From positions 1,816,235 to 1,880,234 of the forward strand of contig NZ_KI912149.1 of NCBI RefSeq assembly GCF_000517105.1: a DNA stretch of 64,000 nt, given 5' to 3'. Positions 28,112 through 38,432 of this stretch are shown piece by piece. The notes under the pieces were generated by a model that made no database searches, was not told the origin of the DNA, and worked only from the letters and a program-made list of their open reading frames with translations. The stretch's first letter is position 1. Each line of letters begins with the position of its first letter. Made by a program: the position numbers and the translations under genes. The stretch is from Fischerella sp. PCC 9605. GTDB lineage: Bacteria; Cyanobacteriota; Cyanobacteriia; Cyanobacteriales; Nostocaceae.

Positions 28112-30007
28112 TTACGGTACTAATGCCATGACACCAGCAGGAGAACCAGAACCACCACGCAATCTCAAAACCCCGATCGCCAGGGTAGTTCCTTTGGGTG
28201 GTAGTTGATCCAAATTAGTGAGATTCTCTAGAACAATACGCGGTTTCTCTAAAACCAAGCGGTTGGTGGCAAAAGTCGTATCTTGCCCACAATCTACACC
28301 GTGAGTATCAATTCCAACTCCAGCTATTTGACGTTTATTGAGTAGAAACTGAGTTGCATCGCTGCCAAATCCAGGAAAATGCATACTTCCTTGATTATCC
28401 TGGTTCATAAATGCAGTGCGATCGCTCCATTTTTCTTGCCAACCTGTATACAACAATACAATATTATCCGTGGAAATCTCCCCGTGTTGCTCCTCCCACG
28501 CCAGAATATCGGCAACAGTGAGGGCATAATCTGGATTGTTTGCTACTTGTTCCCGGATATCAATTACTACCGCAGGTAAAACTAGCGACTCGGCGGGATA
28601 TTGGTCAATTGCGACACCAGAATTGTAAAAACCGATCGGGGCGTTAATATGGGTAGCGCTATGTTCTCCCAAGGAAAAGCGCCGCAGATAATAGCCATCT
28701 TTTTCTAGTTTTGCTACTGTTTCAAATTCTATAGGTGAATCGCCTTGCCAACGAGGAATATCAGTGTCAATTACATGACTCAGATGGATAACCCGGGAGT
28801 AGGTGATATTTTTTAGGTTTTGTGGTGTGGGCATCTTGCCCGCAACCATTGATTTAACGGCAGGCGAGACGCCTACCCCACAAGAATTATCTTTATAATT
28901 TGGATAAGGACGAGTTAACCTCTCCAGCGTTGCCTCCATCACAGCACTAGTTTGACCTGTGACAGTAAATACCAAAGCTTCGCGGTATATTCGCTGTGCT
29001 GGATGATGCAGATAATTAGCTGCTCCGCTGGAAACTGTAATGGCTGCATGAGCTATGCGCGTTGCGAGGTCAATTGCCCAAGCCCGTAATTGTAACTTTT
29101 CTGCTAATTTTACACCTGAATTTTTTTGAGCTTTGCGAATGGTGGTGCGACACTCGCCTAGTTCTTGCTGAAAAGATGTAACGGCATTGCTGATAAAAGG
29201 CAGTGATTTCGTATTTGCGGCAGACTCAATAATATCTAGACCAGCGATCGCGCAGCCTGTAGCTAGAAAAGTGGCGCGGAGGACGTTATTTTTGTCATTT
29301 TCATGAATCCAACCAACAGGTTTAATGAAAACTACATGCTCTTGAGGTAAGAAGTAGCAACTCAAGGTAGCAGTGATGGTGTTAGTTGACGTCATCGCCG
29401 CCAATTGGGCTGGGGTAGTAAATGTTATGCTACCTCCTGACTCTTGTTCAGTTTCTTGAAAAGGCATAACCCCAAAAACAGCACGACCATCGGGCAGTGT
29501 GGCGGCGACGATAAAATCATCGAATATACCCCACCCAGTCACCCAAGGCACAACTCCATCTAGTTGATATCCTCCTGATACTGGTGTGGCTACGGTTAGC
29601 GGTTCACCTTCACGCCGTAACTGGGAAAAACCAACACCTACTAAAACTTCACCATTCCCCATGCGAGGTAAGTATTCCTGCTGAAGAGAGGAATTACTAC
29701 TAGCAACGAGCATACCAGCTGCACTTTGGTGTTGAGTTTGCAGAAATGCTAAAGCGCCGGAATACCGGGCTACGAGTTCTTGAAAATGGGCAAAGGTTTC
29801 TTCACTAACTTCCTTTCCACCCCACTGGCGCGGAACGCGTAACGCCAGCAAACCCAACTTCCCAAGACCTCGCAAAGCCTGAAGCAGGGCATCTGGGTCG
29901 ATGTCTATCTCGTTGGCTTTACCTGCAACTTGATTGAGCAAGTATGACTCGGCTGTATCCAAAACAGAGAAAATGTCTTTCGGAAACACTTGGCGATCGC
30001 AATCCAT
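28112..30007 (-). CDS. Acyl-CoA dehydrogenase-like / cyclase-family fusion protein
   Basis: 631 residues in one uninterrupted frame. Residues about 1-370 form an acyl-CoA dehydrogenase-like domain (LGLLALRVPRQWGGKEVS; PWVTGWGIFDDFIVAATLPD; C-terminal helical bundle). Residues about 400-631 form a cyclase/kynurenine-formamidase-type metal hydrolase domain with HSATHINAP (His449, His453) and GVGIDTHGVDCG. Between them, residues about 375-396 are encoded by a palindromic intergenic repeat. This suggests that two former genes were joined by repeat insertion and loss of the stop. In the cyclase motif an Asn stands where many relatives have Asp. Activities and substrates are inferred from family only. 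Confidence 0.82.
   Translation of the reverse strand: MDCDRQVFPKDIFSVLDTAESYLLNQVAGKANEIDIDPDALLQALRGLGKLGLLALRVPRQWGGKEVSEETFAHFQELVARYSGALAFLQTQHQSAAGMLVASSNSSLQQEYLPRMGNGEVLVGVGFSQLRREGEPLTVATPVSGGYQLDGVVPWVTGWGIFDDFIVAATLPDGRAVFGVMPFQETEQESGGSITFTTPAQLAAMTSTNTITATLSCYFLPQEHVVFIKPVGWIHENDKNNVLRATFLATGCAIAGLDIIESAANTKSLPFISNAVTSFQQELGECRTTIRKAQKNSGVKLAEKLQLRAWAIDLATRIAHAAITVSSGAANYLHHPAQRIYREALVFTVTGQTSAVMEATLERLTRPYPNYKDNSCGVGVSPAVKSMVAGKMPTPQNLKNITYSRVIHLSHVIDTDIPRWQGDSPIEFETVAKLEKDGYYLRRFSLGEHSATHINAPIGFYNSGVAIDQYPAESLVLPAVVIDIREQVANNPDYALTVADILAWEEQHGEISTDNIVLLYTGWQEKWSDRTAFMNQDNQGSMHFPGFGSDATQFLLNKRQIAGVGIDTHGVDCGQDTTFATNRLVLEKPRIVLENLTNLDQLPPKGTTLAIGVLRLRGGSGSPAGVMALVP
28820..28883. 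repeat. Palindromic repeat inside a coding frame (linker of the fusion protein)
   Basis: ttgtggtgtgggcatcttgc followed by ccgcaacc..., ending gcctaccccacaa. The outer ttgtgg/ccacaa pair and inner hairpins match the style of the intergenic copy at 26844-26899. It is translated as SCGVGVSPAVKSMVAGKMP-like linker residues between the two enzyme domains. Confidence 0.7.
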
Positions 30008-30153
30008 AGGCTTTCGCTAGCTTACCAAATTTAGAAGGGGAAAGGGAAAAGGCAACTTGAAGAGGGGTAAAGGGAAAAGGTTAAAGGGTAAAGGAATAAT
30101 TCTTCCCTTCTGCTTTCGCCATTCCCCTCTGCCTCCAGTGAAGGCTTACCCCT

Positions 30154-30650
30154 ACCCCTGTCAAGGTGTGAGTCTTGGAAATGGATTTTTCTTGGTGTCT
30201 TTGTGTCTTGGTGAGGAACGCGGTCTTGGGGAGGCAGTGCGGTCTTGGGGAGGCGCGGGTGCGGAACCTGCGTCCGCACATAGAGCGCCGTGGTTCCCCC
30301 CATGAGCACCTGCCGTGGTTTCCCCCATGAGCGACTGGTGAACCCGTAAGGGCTTCTGCCTTTAGGGGGGACTGGCGTAGACGCCCCTTGTGGGCGGCTC
30401 AAGGTAGAGTACCCGTAGACGCGCAGCGGTGAACCAGCGCGCTCCAAAGGGGGTTCTCCCCCAATCCCCACTCCCTGTCGGTCGTGAGGGCCCCGAGTCC
30501 CCCATGAGCGACTGGTGAACCCGGAGGGCTTCTCGCAGAGTAGGGTGGTGAAAAAAGAATGATCGAAACACTAAGACACAAAGACACAAAGAGGAAAATA
30601 GTCTTCTCTACTAAGATAATGGTTCGTTTTTTACCCACCTTGACAGGGCT
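30154..30650. mobile_element. MITE-like element with nested GC-rich repeat insertion
   Basis: Its ends are near-perfect inverted repeats: acccctgtcaaggtg at 30154-30168 and caccttgacagggct at 30636-30650. Just inside are ttcttggtgtctttgtg on the left and aacactaagacacaaagac on the right, as in the compact 153-base element at 37080-37232. About 30228-30545 is a later insertion of the GC-rich mosaic repeat; 30348-30414 is a perfect inverted match to 6041-6107. No transposase is encoded, so the element would be non-autonomous. Confidence 0.6.
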
Positions 30651-31094
30651 ACCCTTTCTCCCTTACCCCTAATAAAGAATCCCCCCAAACTCTGTAAACC
30701 ACAGATTTTGGAGGGTTCAAATGTTGCAGCAAAAAGTGAATTAATAATAGGTTAACAGCCAATATGTTAATTTTTGACTAAGCTTTAATTAAATTTACGT
30801 AAATCCCTGAAAATAATTGCGTATCTAGCAACTTCAAAAAAGAAAAATATAATACTTAAATCTATGTAAAATCCAGTAAGTTTTTTATCTAAGTCTGATA
30901 TGGTCAAAATTTATGTTCTTTGTTAAACAATGTATATGAGGGGACAAACCCCTCATGTCATCTCGAATTTTGAATTTTGGGTTGAACAAGCTTTATTTTA
31001 CCAATATTCACTATTCTTGCAGCCGATCGCATCCCTTATATTTTCCTGGGGAAATGAGGCGGGAAATGCTAATGGCTCGGTGTATTGTTTAAGA
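30651..31094. other. Intergenic region, AT-rich, no gene seen
   Basis: About 440 bases downstream of the kinase gene stop. An imperfect hairpin (aatccccccaaactctg ... cagattttggagggtt) lies at about 30679-30718. The remainder is AT-rich with no credible frame. Confidence 0.45.
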
Positions 31095-34000
31095 TTATGA
31101 CTGTTGCAGCGGAATGGCAACTACAAACTCAGCTCCTTTACCAGGTGCTGAAATACACTGAAGCTTGCCCATGTGTTTTTCAACAATAATCTTGTAGCTA
31201 ATTGATAAACCCATACCCGTACCTTTACCTACGGGTTTGGTTGTGAAGAAGGGATCAAATAGCTTTTGCCGTACTTCCTCCGTCATACCAGAACCATTGT
31301 CGGCAATACGGATAAACACGAAATTGTCTTGAATTTCAGTGCGAATGTGAATCTGTGGGGTGGTCATTTGTCCTACCCTGCGGGAAGCCGAAGAAGGCGC
31401 GTCTATGTCATTAGTCATTTGTTGAGAGTCATGTACTAATGACAAATGACGATTGACAAATGACTCTTCTAGAGCATCAATCGCATTTGCCAACAGATTC
31501 ATAAACACCTGATTGAGCTGTCCGGCGTAGCAATCTACCAATGGCAATTCGCCGTACTCTTTAATGATCTGAATTTCCTGATGTTCTGGCTTCGCTTTGA
31601 GGCGATTTTGTAGCAGTAGTAAAGTATTATCAATACCTTCATGGATATCAACCGCTTTCATGTCGGCTTCATCCAAGCGGGAGAAGTTGCGTAAAGACAG
31701 AACAATCTGACGAATGCGATCGGTTCCTATCCTCATGGAAGTCAAAAGTTTAGGCAAATCTTGGCAAAGAAACTCCAGATCGATCGCCTCTATTTCTTCT
31801 TCAATCTCTGGTACTGGATTGGGATAGTGCTGTTGGTAAAGTTCGACTAGATGCAGCAAGTCTTGGGCATATTCACTAGCGTGAGTGATATTCCCATGAA
31901 TAAAGTTCACCGGGTTATTAATTTCATGGGCAACACCAGCAACCAACTGCCCCAAGCTTGACATCTTTTCGTTTTGGATCAATTGCGCCTGCGTCGCTTG
32001 GAGTTCTTGCAAAGTCTCTTCTAACTGCTGCGCTTTTTCTTGGGCAGTTTGGGCAGCAATACGACTTTGTTTGTAGAGTTCTGCTTGATCAATAGCTATG
32101 GCAATTTGATCGGTAACAGCCAGCAGTAATTCTACTTCACTATCTAGCCAATGTCGGGAGCCAGTAAAGTAACTACAGCTTAAAGCACCAATTTCACCAG
32201 ATTGAGTATGAATTGGCAGTATCAATGTGGCAGTCAAACCCAAACTTACAAAGAAGTGTCGTGAGATGGGATCGGCTACGGCTTCGACATCATCTACTCT
32301 GATGATTTCTTTGTTGAAAACTTTTTGTGCGATTAATCCTATCTCTTCACTAGTTGGTCGAAAATCCAGCAAACTGGGTATGGCAATATTTTTAGCCTCC
32401 TGAAACACTTCCCAGTGTGGTGGTTGCACATCAGTACGATACCAAGTGAAACTGCACAAATCGATCTGTAATAAATTGCGAATCTCAGTGACAGCAATCT
32501 CCATAATAGTACTGATATCTAAAGAAGCTCGAATTTGGCTGGCAAGACGGTTGAGTAGTGCTTCTTTGGAGGCAAGTTCTCGAAATTGTCGCTCTGATTG
32601 CCGCAGTGCGTCTTCTGTGCGCTGGCGTTGTAGTTCTGCTGTGGCGCGTGCAGCAAAGATACTCAGAATTGCTTTAGCACGTTCCTCTTCTAGCATCGGT
32701 TTTGTATCAAAGACGGCAATATGACCGATCGCCACTCCAAATGAATCGATAAACGACGCTCCCAAGTAACTTTCTGCCTGCATGGCTGCTAAATCCCCAT
32801 CAAGAGGAAATAGTTGCTGCACTCCAAACAGATAGTAAGCCATTCCCTGTTTAGCGACATTTTCGCAAGGAGTATTAGCCAGATCGTACTCAAAGTTTTC
32901 TCTGAGACTATCACCAGCCCAGAATGCTAAAACTTGGGCTTTGGTATATTCTGTACCGACTTTTTCCGCTACCAAGGCATAACGGACTCCCAAGGCGGCT
33001 GCTAAATGACGCACGAGTGCAGGGAAAAATTCCTCACCTGTAACCGCAGCTGTTCCAGCTACAAGTGCTTGCAAAGCTTCTTCGGTTTGTTTGCGTTCCG
33101 TAATATCACGGACAATTGCCAAAACCTCATCTTCACCGCTAGGTACTACCCGTGCTTCATAATCGCGCAATTCGCCTTTCGTTGGCAGTTGATATTCAAA
33201 AATTTGGATGCTGCCTTGATTCAGAGCTTGTTCGGTATAAGAAATTGCCTGTTGTGCTAAGTCGGGTGGCAATAATTCACAGACTGATTTACCAATGATT
33301 TCATGTGCAGGTACTGCTAGTTCTGCGTCTTTTGCCGCCATATAGTCTAGATAGACGCCTTCTCTGTTAGAGCGAAACATTAGATCGGGGATGGCATCCA
33401 GCATGGCTCGATTTCTAGCCTCACTTTTTTGCAATGCCTCTTCAGCACGTTTGCGATCGCTAATATCTGTCAGCATTCCTAGCGTGCCAAGATACTGCTC
33501 AGCATCGTCAAAAATCGGATTGGTGGCAATCATTGCCCACAACTCGGAACCATCTTTGCGGCAGAATTTAAAATCGTGCTGTTCAGCAACGCCTTGACGC
33601 CGACGCTCTAAATTTTCGGCTGCGATCGCTTGCCCTTCTGCATCCATAAAGGCAAACAAAGGCATTCCGATCATTTCCTCAACTGTATAGCCAAGCATCT
33701 GAGCAATTTTGGGATTGGCAAAGCTCGTCTTGCCTTCTAAATCGAGTATCCAAATTCCCTCTGCTGCTGTCTCGATCAAGCGGCGATACTGGGCTTCATT
33801 TTGGCGTAGGGATTGTTCGGCAAGTTTGCGATCGCTAACATCACGAGCTATACCATAAATCAATTGCTGTTCCGGTACTGTTTTTGATGTCCACAACAGC
33901 CATTTATAAGAGCCGTCTTTGCAGCGGTAACGGTTTTCAAAGGAGATGACCTCATTACCTGTGGCGAGTTTTTGTGCTGCGGCAATGGTTGCTTCTCGGT

Positions 34001-35465
34001 CGTCCGGATGTACAAATTCAATAAATGGGAAAGCTTTAAGTTCTTCCTGCGTCCATCCTAAGGCTTCTTCCCAAGCAGGGTTGAGTTGCTTGAAGTAACC
34101 ATCGAATCCCGTGATACACAGCATTTCCAGTGGGATCTGAAAAAATCGATTTCTTTCTTGTTCTGCTTGCTTGCGAACAGTGATATCCCGCGCTACCCAG
34201 ATAACGGTGTCTTGTGGCAATGGTGACACACTAGCAGCAAACCAGACTTCCGCGTTGTTAATACTCAAGCAGTATTCAAAATTGATAGTTTCCTGGTTGG
34301 TAATTGCACGCTGAATTTTGTCTAGAAAGAAATCAGCTTGCGATCGCCCAAATACATCATGCAGTGTCTTACCAATCAAATCCTCTGGCGGTTTGTACAA
34401 TGAGATGGGATTAGTCGGTGCAATTTTGAGATAGTATCCTTGTGCATCTAAAACAAGGATGACATCGCTCATCGCAGCGAACAAAGCTCGCAGTTCTGCT
34501 TCTGCTTGTTGGCGTTGGGTAATTTCTGTTTGCAGCTGGACGTTGACATCACTCAAGCTAGCGATCGCACTTTTTAGTTCTGTTGTCCGTTCTTCAACAC
34601 GATTTTCTAGCTGTTGTTTGGTTTCTTCCAAAGCTAATTCTGCTAGTTTGCGTTCGGTGATGTCTATGAGTGTACCCATCATCCGTACTGCTTGCCCGTT
34701 GCGATCGCGTAAAACATCTCCCTTGCCTCTCACCCAGCGAACAGTACTATCCTGCAAGACAATGCGAAAATCAGCATCATAGTTAGTTCGTTCCTCTAAA
34801 GTATTCCGAATCGCCCCAGTCACAATCGAGCGATCGCTACGGTGAATGCACTTGAGAAAAGCTTTGTAGTTCGTAGGTAAGGAATTTGATCTCCAGCCAA
34901 AAAGATGCTCTACCTGTTCAGAGCAACTGATTTTACCTGTTCTGAAATTCCAATCCCAAACTCCCATTTCTGCTGCATCTAACGCTAGCCGCAGCCTGGA
35001 TTCACTCTCGATGAATGAGATTTTTTTTACTTTTACTTCAGTAATATCTACAACATAGCCAATATAGCCAGCAAAGCCGCCATCTGCTGCAAATCGTGGT
35101 GCAGCTGTATCTAAAATCCATCGATATTCGCCATCAGCACGACGTAGCCGATATTGTCTGTGAAACTGCTGTCGTGTCTCAAAGCTTGTTAAGTATATAT
35201 CCTGACACTGCTGTCGATCTTCTGGATGTACTCCTTCCATCCAACCATTGCCTACCTCTTGCAGGTGCGATCGCCCCGTAAATTGCAGCCAAGCAGAATT
35301 AAAGTAGTTATAAAGTGTGTCGCATCCAGCCATCCAGATCATCACAGGAGCAGTATCTGCCAGCATACTCAGTGATTCTTCGCCCTGTTGGATTGCTGTC
35401 ACCAATACAGTATCTTCCACGTGCCTGCTATTATCAATGTCATCTTGCAGCTTTTCAGGAAACAC
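31095..35465 (-). CDS. Large PAS/GAF hybrid sensor histidine kinase
   Basis: 1456 residues, soluble. Approximate order: six PAS domains (25-142, 148-262, 325-428, 442-545, 552-668, 675-785) with PAC-type ends (DITERK, DISDRK), two GAF domains (800-940, 965-1125), a coiled coil, a dimerisation domain with His1180 in [11 protein letters not shown], and an ATPase domain (about 1285-1456) with N box [13 protein letters not shown] and DNGSGM. Residues about 1334-1369, between N box and G box, are encoded by repeat DNA (31359-31466), an insertion in a loop of the ATPase domain. The signal is unknown. No receiver domain is attached and no regulator gene is adjacent. Confidence 0.93.
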   Translation of the reverse strand: MFPEKLQDDIDNSRHVEDTVLVTAIQQGEESLSMLADTAPVMIWMAGCDTLYNYFNSAWLQFTGRSHLQEVGNGWMEGVHPEDRQQCQDIYLTSFETRQQFHRQYRLRRADGEYRWILDTAAPRFAADGGFAGYIGYVVDITEVKVKKISFIESESRLRLALDAAEMGVWDWNFRTGKISCSEQVEHLFGWRSNSLPTNYKAFLKCIHRSDRSIVTGAIRNTLEERTNYDADFRIVLQDSTVRWVRGKGDVLRDRNGQAVRMMGTLIDITERKLAELALEETKQQLENRVEERTTELKSAIASLSDVNVQLQTEITQRQQAEAELRALFAAMSDVILVLDAQGYYLKIAPTNPISLYKPPEDLIGKTLHDVFGRSQADFFLDKIQRAITNQETINFEYCLSINNAEVWFAASVSPLPQDTVIWVARDITVRKQAEQERNRFFQIPLEMLCITGFDGYFKQLNPAWEEALGWTQEELKAFPFIEFVHPDDREATIAAAQKLATGNEVISFENRYRCKDGSYKWLLWTSKTVPEQQLIYGIARDVSDRKLAEQSLRQNEAQYRRLIETAAEGIWILDLEGKTSFANPKIAQMLGYTVEEMIGMPLFAFMDAEGQAIAAENLERRRQGVAEQHDFKFCRKDGSELWAMIATNPIFDDAEQYLGTLGMLTDISDRKRAEEALQKSEARNRAMLDAIPDLMFRSNREGVYLDYMAAKDAELAVPAHEIIGKSVCELLPPDLAQQAISYTEQALNQGSIQIFEYQLPTKGELRDYEARVVPSGEDEVLAIVRDITERKQTEEALQALVAGTAAVTGEEFFPALVRHLAAALGVRYALVAEKVGTEYTKAQVLAFWAGDSLRENFEYDLANTPCENVAKQGMAYYLFGVQQLFPLDGDLAAMQAESYLGASFIDSFGVAIGHIAVFDTKPMLEEERAKAILSIFAARATAELQRQRTEDALRQSERQFRELASKEALLNRLASQIRASLDISTIMEIAVTEIRNLLQIDLCSFTWYRTDVQPPHWEVFQEAKNIAIPSLLDFRPTSEEIGLIAQKVFNKEIIRVDDVEAVADPISRHFFVSLGLTATLILPIHTQSGEIGALSCSYFTGSRHWLDSEVELLLAVTDQIAIAIDQAELYKQSRIAAQTAQEKAQQLEETLQELQATQAQLIQNEKMSSLGQLVAGVAHEINNPVNFIHGNITHASEYAQDLLHLVELYQQHYPNPVPEIEEEIEAIDLEFLCQDLPKLLTSMRIGTDRIRQIVLSLRNFSRLDEADMKAVDIHEGIDNTLLLLQNRLKAKPEHQEIQIIKEYGELPLVDCYAGQLNQVFMNLLANAIDALEESFVNRHLSLVHDSQQMTNDIDAPSSASRRVGQMTTPQIHIRTEIQDNFVFIRIADNGSGMTEEVRQKLFDPFFTTKPVGKGTGMGLSISYKIIVEKHMGKLQCISAPGKGAEFVVAIPLQQS
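31359..31466. repeat. Repeat DNA inserted in the kinase ATPase domain
   Basis: Contains heptamer-like gtcattt/gacaaat arrays in both orientations and the GC-rich module ctgcgggaagccgaagaagg followed by cgcgtctatg, whose complement occurs between genes at about 28036-28072. The frame stays open through it, adding about 36 residues. Confidence 0.7.
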
Positions 35466-35786
35466 TTAAGACCTGCCTGTTCTAATCAAATTTACTGAGT
35501 CAATAGTCTTAAAATCAACAAATAAAATATAAGTAAGAAATCTCTTTACCATTTCACAAAATTCTTGATACAAATCCTTCCCCTTATCTTCCTTGTCTCC
35601 CTAGTCGCCAAATGTGTCAGACTTATAGTGAAACGGTATTATTCCACTTCCAGCCAGCCCTCTCTGGAAAATTTGTAATTTATTTGACTGTGGAATTGCC
35701 AGAGTGTAATCACGGTAATTGTGGCGTACTCCCAGCATTACTCCCTGGCGATCGGTTAAATAGCAAGCTTGTCCACCTTCTCAGGT
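35466..35786. other. Intergenic region, no gene seen
   Basis: 321 bases between two minus-strand genes. It should contain the promoter of the large kinase gene near 35470-35560. A plus-strand open frame running from here into the stress-protein gene shows no family resemblance. Confidence 0.4.
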
Positions 35787-36668
35787 TTAGCCACGTTCGG
35801 GTGGAAAAAAGAGTACGGGATACCAGCTATGACGCAATAATTCCGCCGCAAAACTAGAAACCAACCATTCTTGGGGTTTACCTATCGTTTCAGAAGACAC
35901 GGCGATCGCACTAATATCAGCCATTGCAGCCGTCTCTAAAATCTGGCTGACAGGATAGCCTTCCCGAACTTCTGTCTCCACTTGTAAATTTACCCCTTCC
36001 AAATCAGCTTTAATCTGAGATAGGGTTTGCTGAGCCTGCTGTGGTAGGATTTTCCTTGGTATTTCTCGACGACCAATATTTTCTAAAACCCAGCAAAGCC
36101 TACACTGTTGGAGAAGTCTACCAGACTGTTGTTGAGCTAGGTGCTTGATCTGTTGCACCAAATAATTTGCTGCTTTACTATCGTTGTAGGGAAGTAGCAA
36201 ACAGCGCAAAAGGTGCTGACAACGGAGTGTTAATTCCTCACAAGTATAAGCAGAGATTAATTGAGGACGCAGTACCAGTAGAGGAATCGTTGTTCGGCGA
36301 GATAAGTCAGCCATCGTACTACCCACTAGTTTTTCCGTGAGTAAGCTGCGACTTTGAGAACCCAGTACAATCAATTGGGACTCATAGGTTTGGGCAACCT
36401 TAAGTATTGTCTCAACAGGCTTTCCTGATTGAACTTCTATTTTAACTTCTACATCGGTAGGACTTTCGCCAACAGCTGCTATCAATCTGGTTTGAGCTTG
36501 TTCTATTTTCTCACTATCGACTTGTGGAATAATGCCTTTTTCCCACAAGGGAACAACGTGCAGAAAAACAATTTGCTTTATTCCTGCAAGTGCAAAACTG
36601 GAAACAAAATTGGCTAGACGATGTAAGCTGTCAGAAAAATCTGTGCAAATTAAAATTCGTTCAAACAT
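35787..36668 (-). CDS. Tandem universal stress protein (two USP domains)
   Basis: 293 residues. The first UspA domain (about 1-145) begins MFERILICTDFSDSLHRLAN and ends with the ATP-binding-type GSQSRSLLTEKLVGSTM followed by TTIPLLVLRP. The second, more divergent domain (about 160-293) keeps the alpha/beta order and ends SWYPVLFFPPE. Tandem USPs bind nucleotides and help in stress survival, but the exact role here is unknown. It stands alone on the minus strand. Confidence 0.88.
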   Translation of the reverse strand: MFERILICTDFSDSLHRLANFVSSFALAGIKQIVFLHVVPLWEKGIIPQVDSEKIEQAQTRLIAAVGESPTDVEVKIEVQSGKPVETILKVAQTYESQLIVLGSQSRSLLTEKLVGSTMADLSRRTTIPLLVLRPQLISAYTCEELTLRCQHLLRCLLLPYNDSKAANYLVQQIKHLAQQQSGRLLQQCRLCWVLENIGRREIPRKILPQQAQQTLSQIKADLEGVNLQVETEVREGYPVSQILETAAMADISAIAVSSETIGKPQEWLVSSFAAELLRHSWYPVLFFPPERG

Positions 36669-37079
36669 ATATAACTAGTAAAAGAGAGTTAATAAAAATA
36701 TTCTACTTTAACTGCAAAAGCTATCATTAGCATAAAGCTAAATTTATTCACTCACATTCCTAATTAATTGCTTTGAGAATAATTGAATTAGAATGATTAA
36801 GCAGAGATTAATCATCATTAAAAGACCTAAAATTTTGCAAAATTAACCTCATATAAACCTAAATCCAAAATGGTATGAATTACCCAACTCAAGTTTTGCA
36901 GATTTGTTGCCAAAACCGTGACCTTGGTATTTACCGTAGCACAGAGCAAAGCACCAACAGACTCTGATTAGTAGATAATGCTTGGATTTTTTTGAGCGAT
37001 CGCCTCAAACTGTTCCATACTGTCTTGATTGAGATCTAGCACCAGCTTTGCAGTCCGCCAAGAAATAAATTTCTTGGCT
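36669..37079. other. Intergenic region with possible gene debris
   Basis: AT-rich. A short minus-strand frame (about 36968-37075, ISWRTAKLVLDLNQDSMEQF) ends here and looks like the C-terminal remnant of a gene interrupted by the MITE-like element at 37080. I cannot name its family. Confidence 0.3.
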
Positions 37080-37232
37080 AGCCCTTTCAAGGTGTAATGT
37101 ATTTTTCTTGGTGTCTTAGTGTCTTTGTGGTGAAAAAATTGACTTTTGAACCACCAAGGCACTAAGACACAAAGGTGAAAAGCCCAAAATTCGGGAAATT
37201 TTTTGAGGATTTTTACCCACCGTGAAAGGGCT
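37080..37232. mobile_element. MITE-like element, compact copy (153 bases)
   Basis: Terminal inverted repeats agccctttcaaggtg (37080-37094) and caccgtgaaagggct (37218-37232) match at 14 of 15 positions. A 12-base direct repeat, aatttcttggct, flanks the element at 37068-37079 and 37233-37244 and may be the target duplication. Inside, ggtgtcttagtgtctttgtg is inversely repeated as cactaagacacaaagg. The same ends bound the larger element at 30154-30650. Confidence 0.7.
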
Positions 37233-37267
37233 AATTTCTTGGCTTAAAGCTAAGCGATTGCTTATTA

Positions 37268-37656
37268 ATGCTAATGTGTGCTGGGATTGGTAGTCCTGGA
37301 ACTCTGAAGGAAGCTTTTCGAGGTTATGAAGGTGATAAGAAAGATCCTCAGTTAATTGCTGATGAGGAAGTTGTGAGGGATACACCTTTACCACCAATAA
37401 AAGGTTCGTTTTTCAAAGCTGCTGGAGGAAAAGGCTTTCAGCGCCATGCGTGAACTAGCAACGGGTGTGCCTACGAAACATGACCGAAGTTTTGAGCAAA
37501 TGGAATATTTATGTACCAGATTCATCTTATTTGACACAACGGGGAGGAACTTTTCTATTTGATTCTCAAGGTAAATTAATTTACGAACATCGCGATCGTG
37601 GTATTCTTGGTTTTGCCGAAAATATGAGCAATCCCTTATCTTTTTTGGATAAGTAA
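37268..37656 (+). pseudogene. Broken AhpC/TSA-type peroxiredoxin-like gene
   Basis: Two consecutive frames join into one protein: CAGIGSPGTLKEAFRGYEGD, LIADEEVVRDTPLPPIKG and FFKAAGGKGFQRHA, then after a frameshift near 37450 NMTEVLSKWNIYVPDSSYL, TQRGGTFLFDSQGKLIYEHR and GILGFAENMSNPLSFL. This is the C-terminal two thirds of the cyanobacterial peroxiredoxin-like AhpC-TSA_2 group. The N-terminus with the active-site region is absent and lies where the MITE-like element begins, so the gene was probably destroyed by insertion and decay. Confidence 0.65.
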
Positions 37657-37826
37657 TTCATTGTCATCGACAAAACGAGCAGGGACTGCAACGAACTGAA
37701 TATTAAGGGCAGTAGCGATGGGGTTATCCTATCACTTACCTGCTCTACCTCTTGCTGTTTTTTAGTTCCGTCGAACTCACGTTTACTTAATAATGTTTGC
37801 TAAATTAACTGAATATAAAAAATAAA

Positions 37827-38324
37827 ATGAAGAATAAGCGGATTTTACTTTGTTTAGGAACAGCTATTTTTGCTTTTTTCCCAATAATTTCAGCCCAAGC
37901 AGCCCAGGTAGAATTAGGCGTTTTCAAATCTGTAGATGCACCCGAAGCAAACTGTCCTCAAAAAGTTATGGTGACAGAACAGCACGCGCCTTACTATGAA
38001 GGGGGATACACGCTGAATGGTCAAGCAAAATTAAGCTCTTTTGCAGGGCCGTTTGCGATCGCCACCTCAGATTTGTTTAGCGTCACCTGGGTAGCAAACC
38101 TCAAACCAGCCTACCGTAAATGTGTGGCAGCTGGTGGAATTGTCAAATATGGTAACGAAACTTATGATTCCCATTCTTACTTGCGGATCAGATTCAATGG
38201 CGGTAAGGTATTTTTGATTTTGGATATGACAGGTAAACGAGATGTAAACGGCTTCACTCCTGCTATTACCAAAAAAAGTGTTAACAAGGGAAACCCAACT
38301 TGGAGTTGGTCTGGCACGGATTGA
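37827..38324 (+). CDS. Secreted protein of unknown function
   Basis: 165 residues. A clear signal peptide, MKNKRILLCLGTAIFAFFPI followed by ISAQAAQ, with cleavage expected near residue 25. The mature part has two cysteines (ANCPQ and YRKCVAAGG) that could form a disulfide, and a beta-rich pattern with a weakly basic C-terminus. I do not recognise the family. It is convergent with ureG across a heptamer repeat array. Confidence 0.7.
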   Translation: MKNKRILLCLGTAIFAFFPIISAQAAQVELGVFKSVDAPEANCPQKVMVTEQHAPYYEGGYTLNGQAKLSSFAGPFAIATSDLFSVTWVANLKPAYRKCVAAGGIVKYGNETYDSHSYLRIRFNGGKVFLILDMTGKRDVNGFTPAITKKSVNKGNPTWSWSGTD

Positions 38325-38432
38325 AAGTGGGAGATGGGGAGAGTGGGAGATGGGGAGATGGGGAGATGGGGAGATGGGGAGATGGGGAGACAACCAACAA
38401 CTAACCACTAACCACTAACCACTAACAAAAAA
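38325..38432. repeat. gggagat heptamer array plus ctaacca array
   Basis: About eight tandem copies of ggggaga/t 7-mers (38330-38391), then aaccactaaccactaacca. A typical STRR block between the convergent secreted-protein and ureG genes. Confidence 0.85.

Noticed and set aside
30031-30638. Overlapping open frames around 30.0-30.6 kb
   Set aside because: Same repeat modules as at 6 kb; compositional artefacts inside a nested mobile element.
35612-35857. 81-codon plus-strand frame overlapping the stress-protein gene
   Set aside because: Overlaps a well-supported gene on the other strand and shows no family resemblance.
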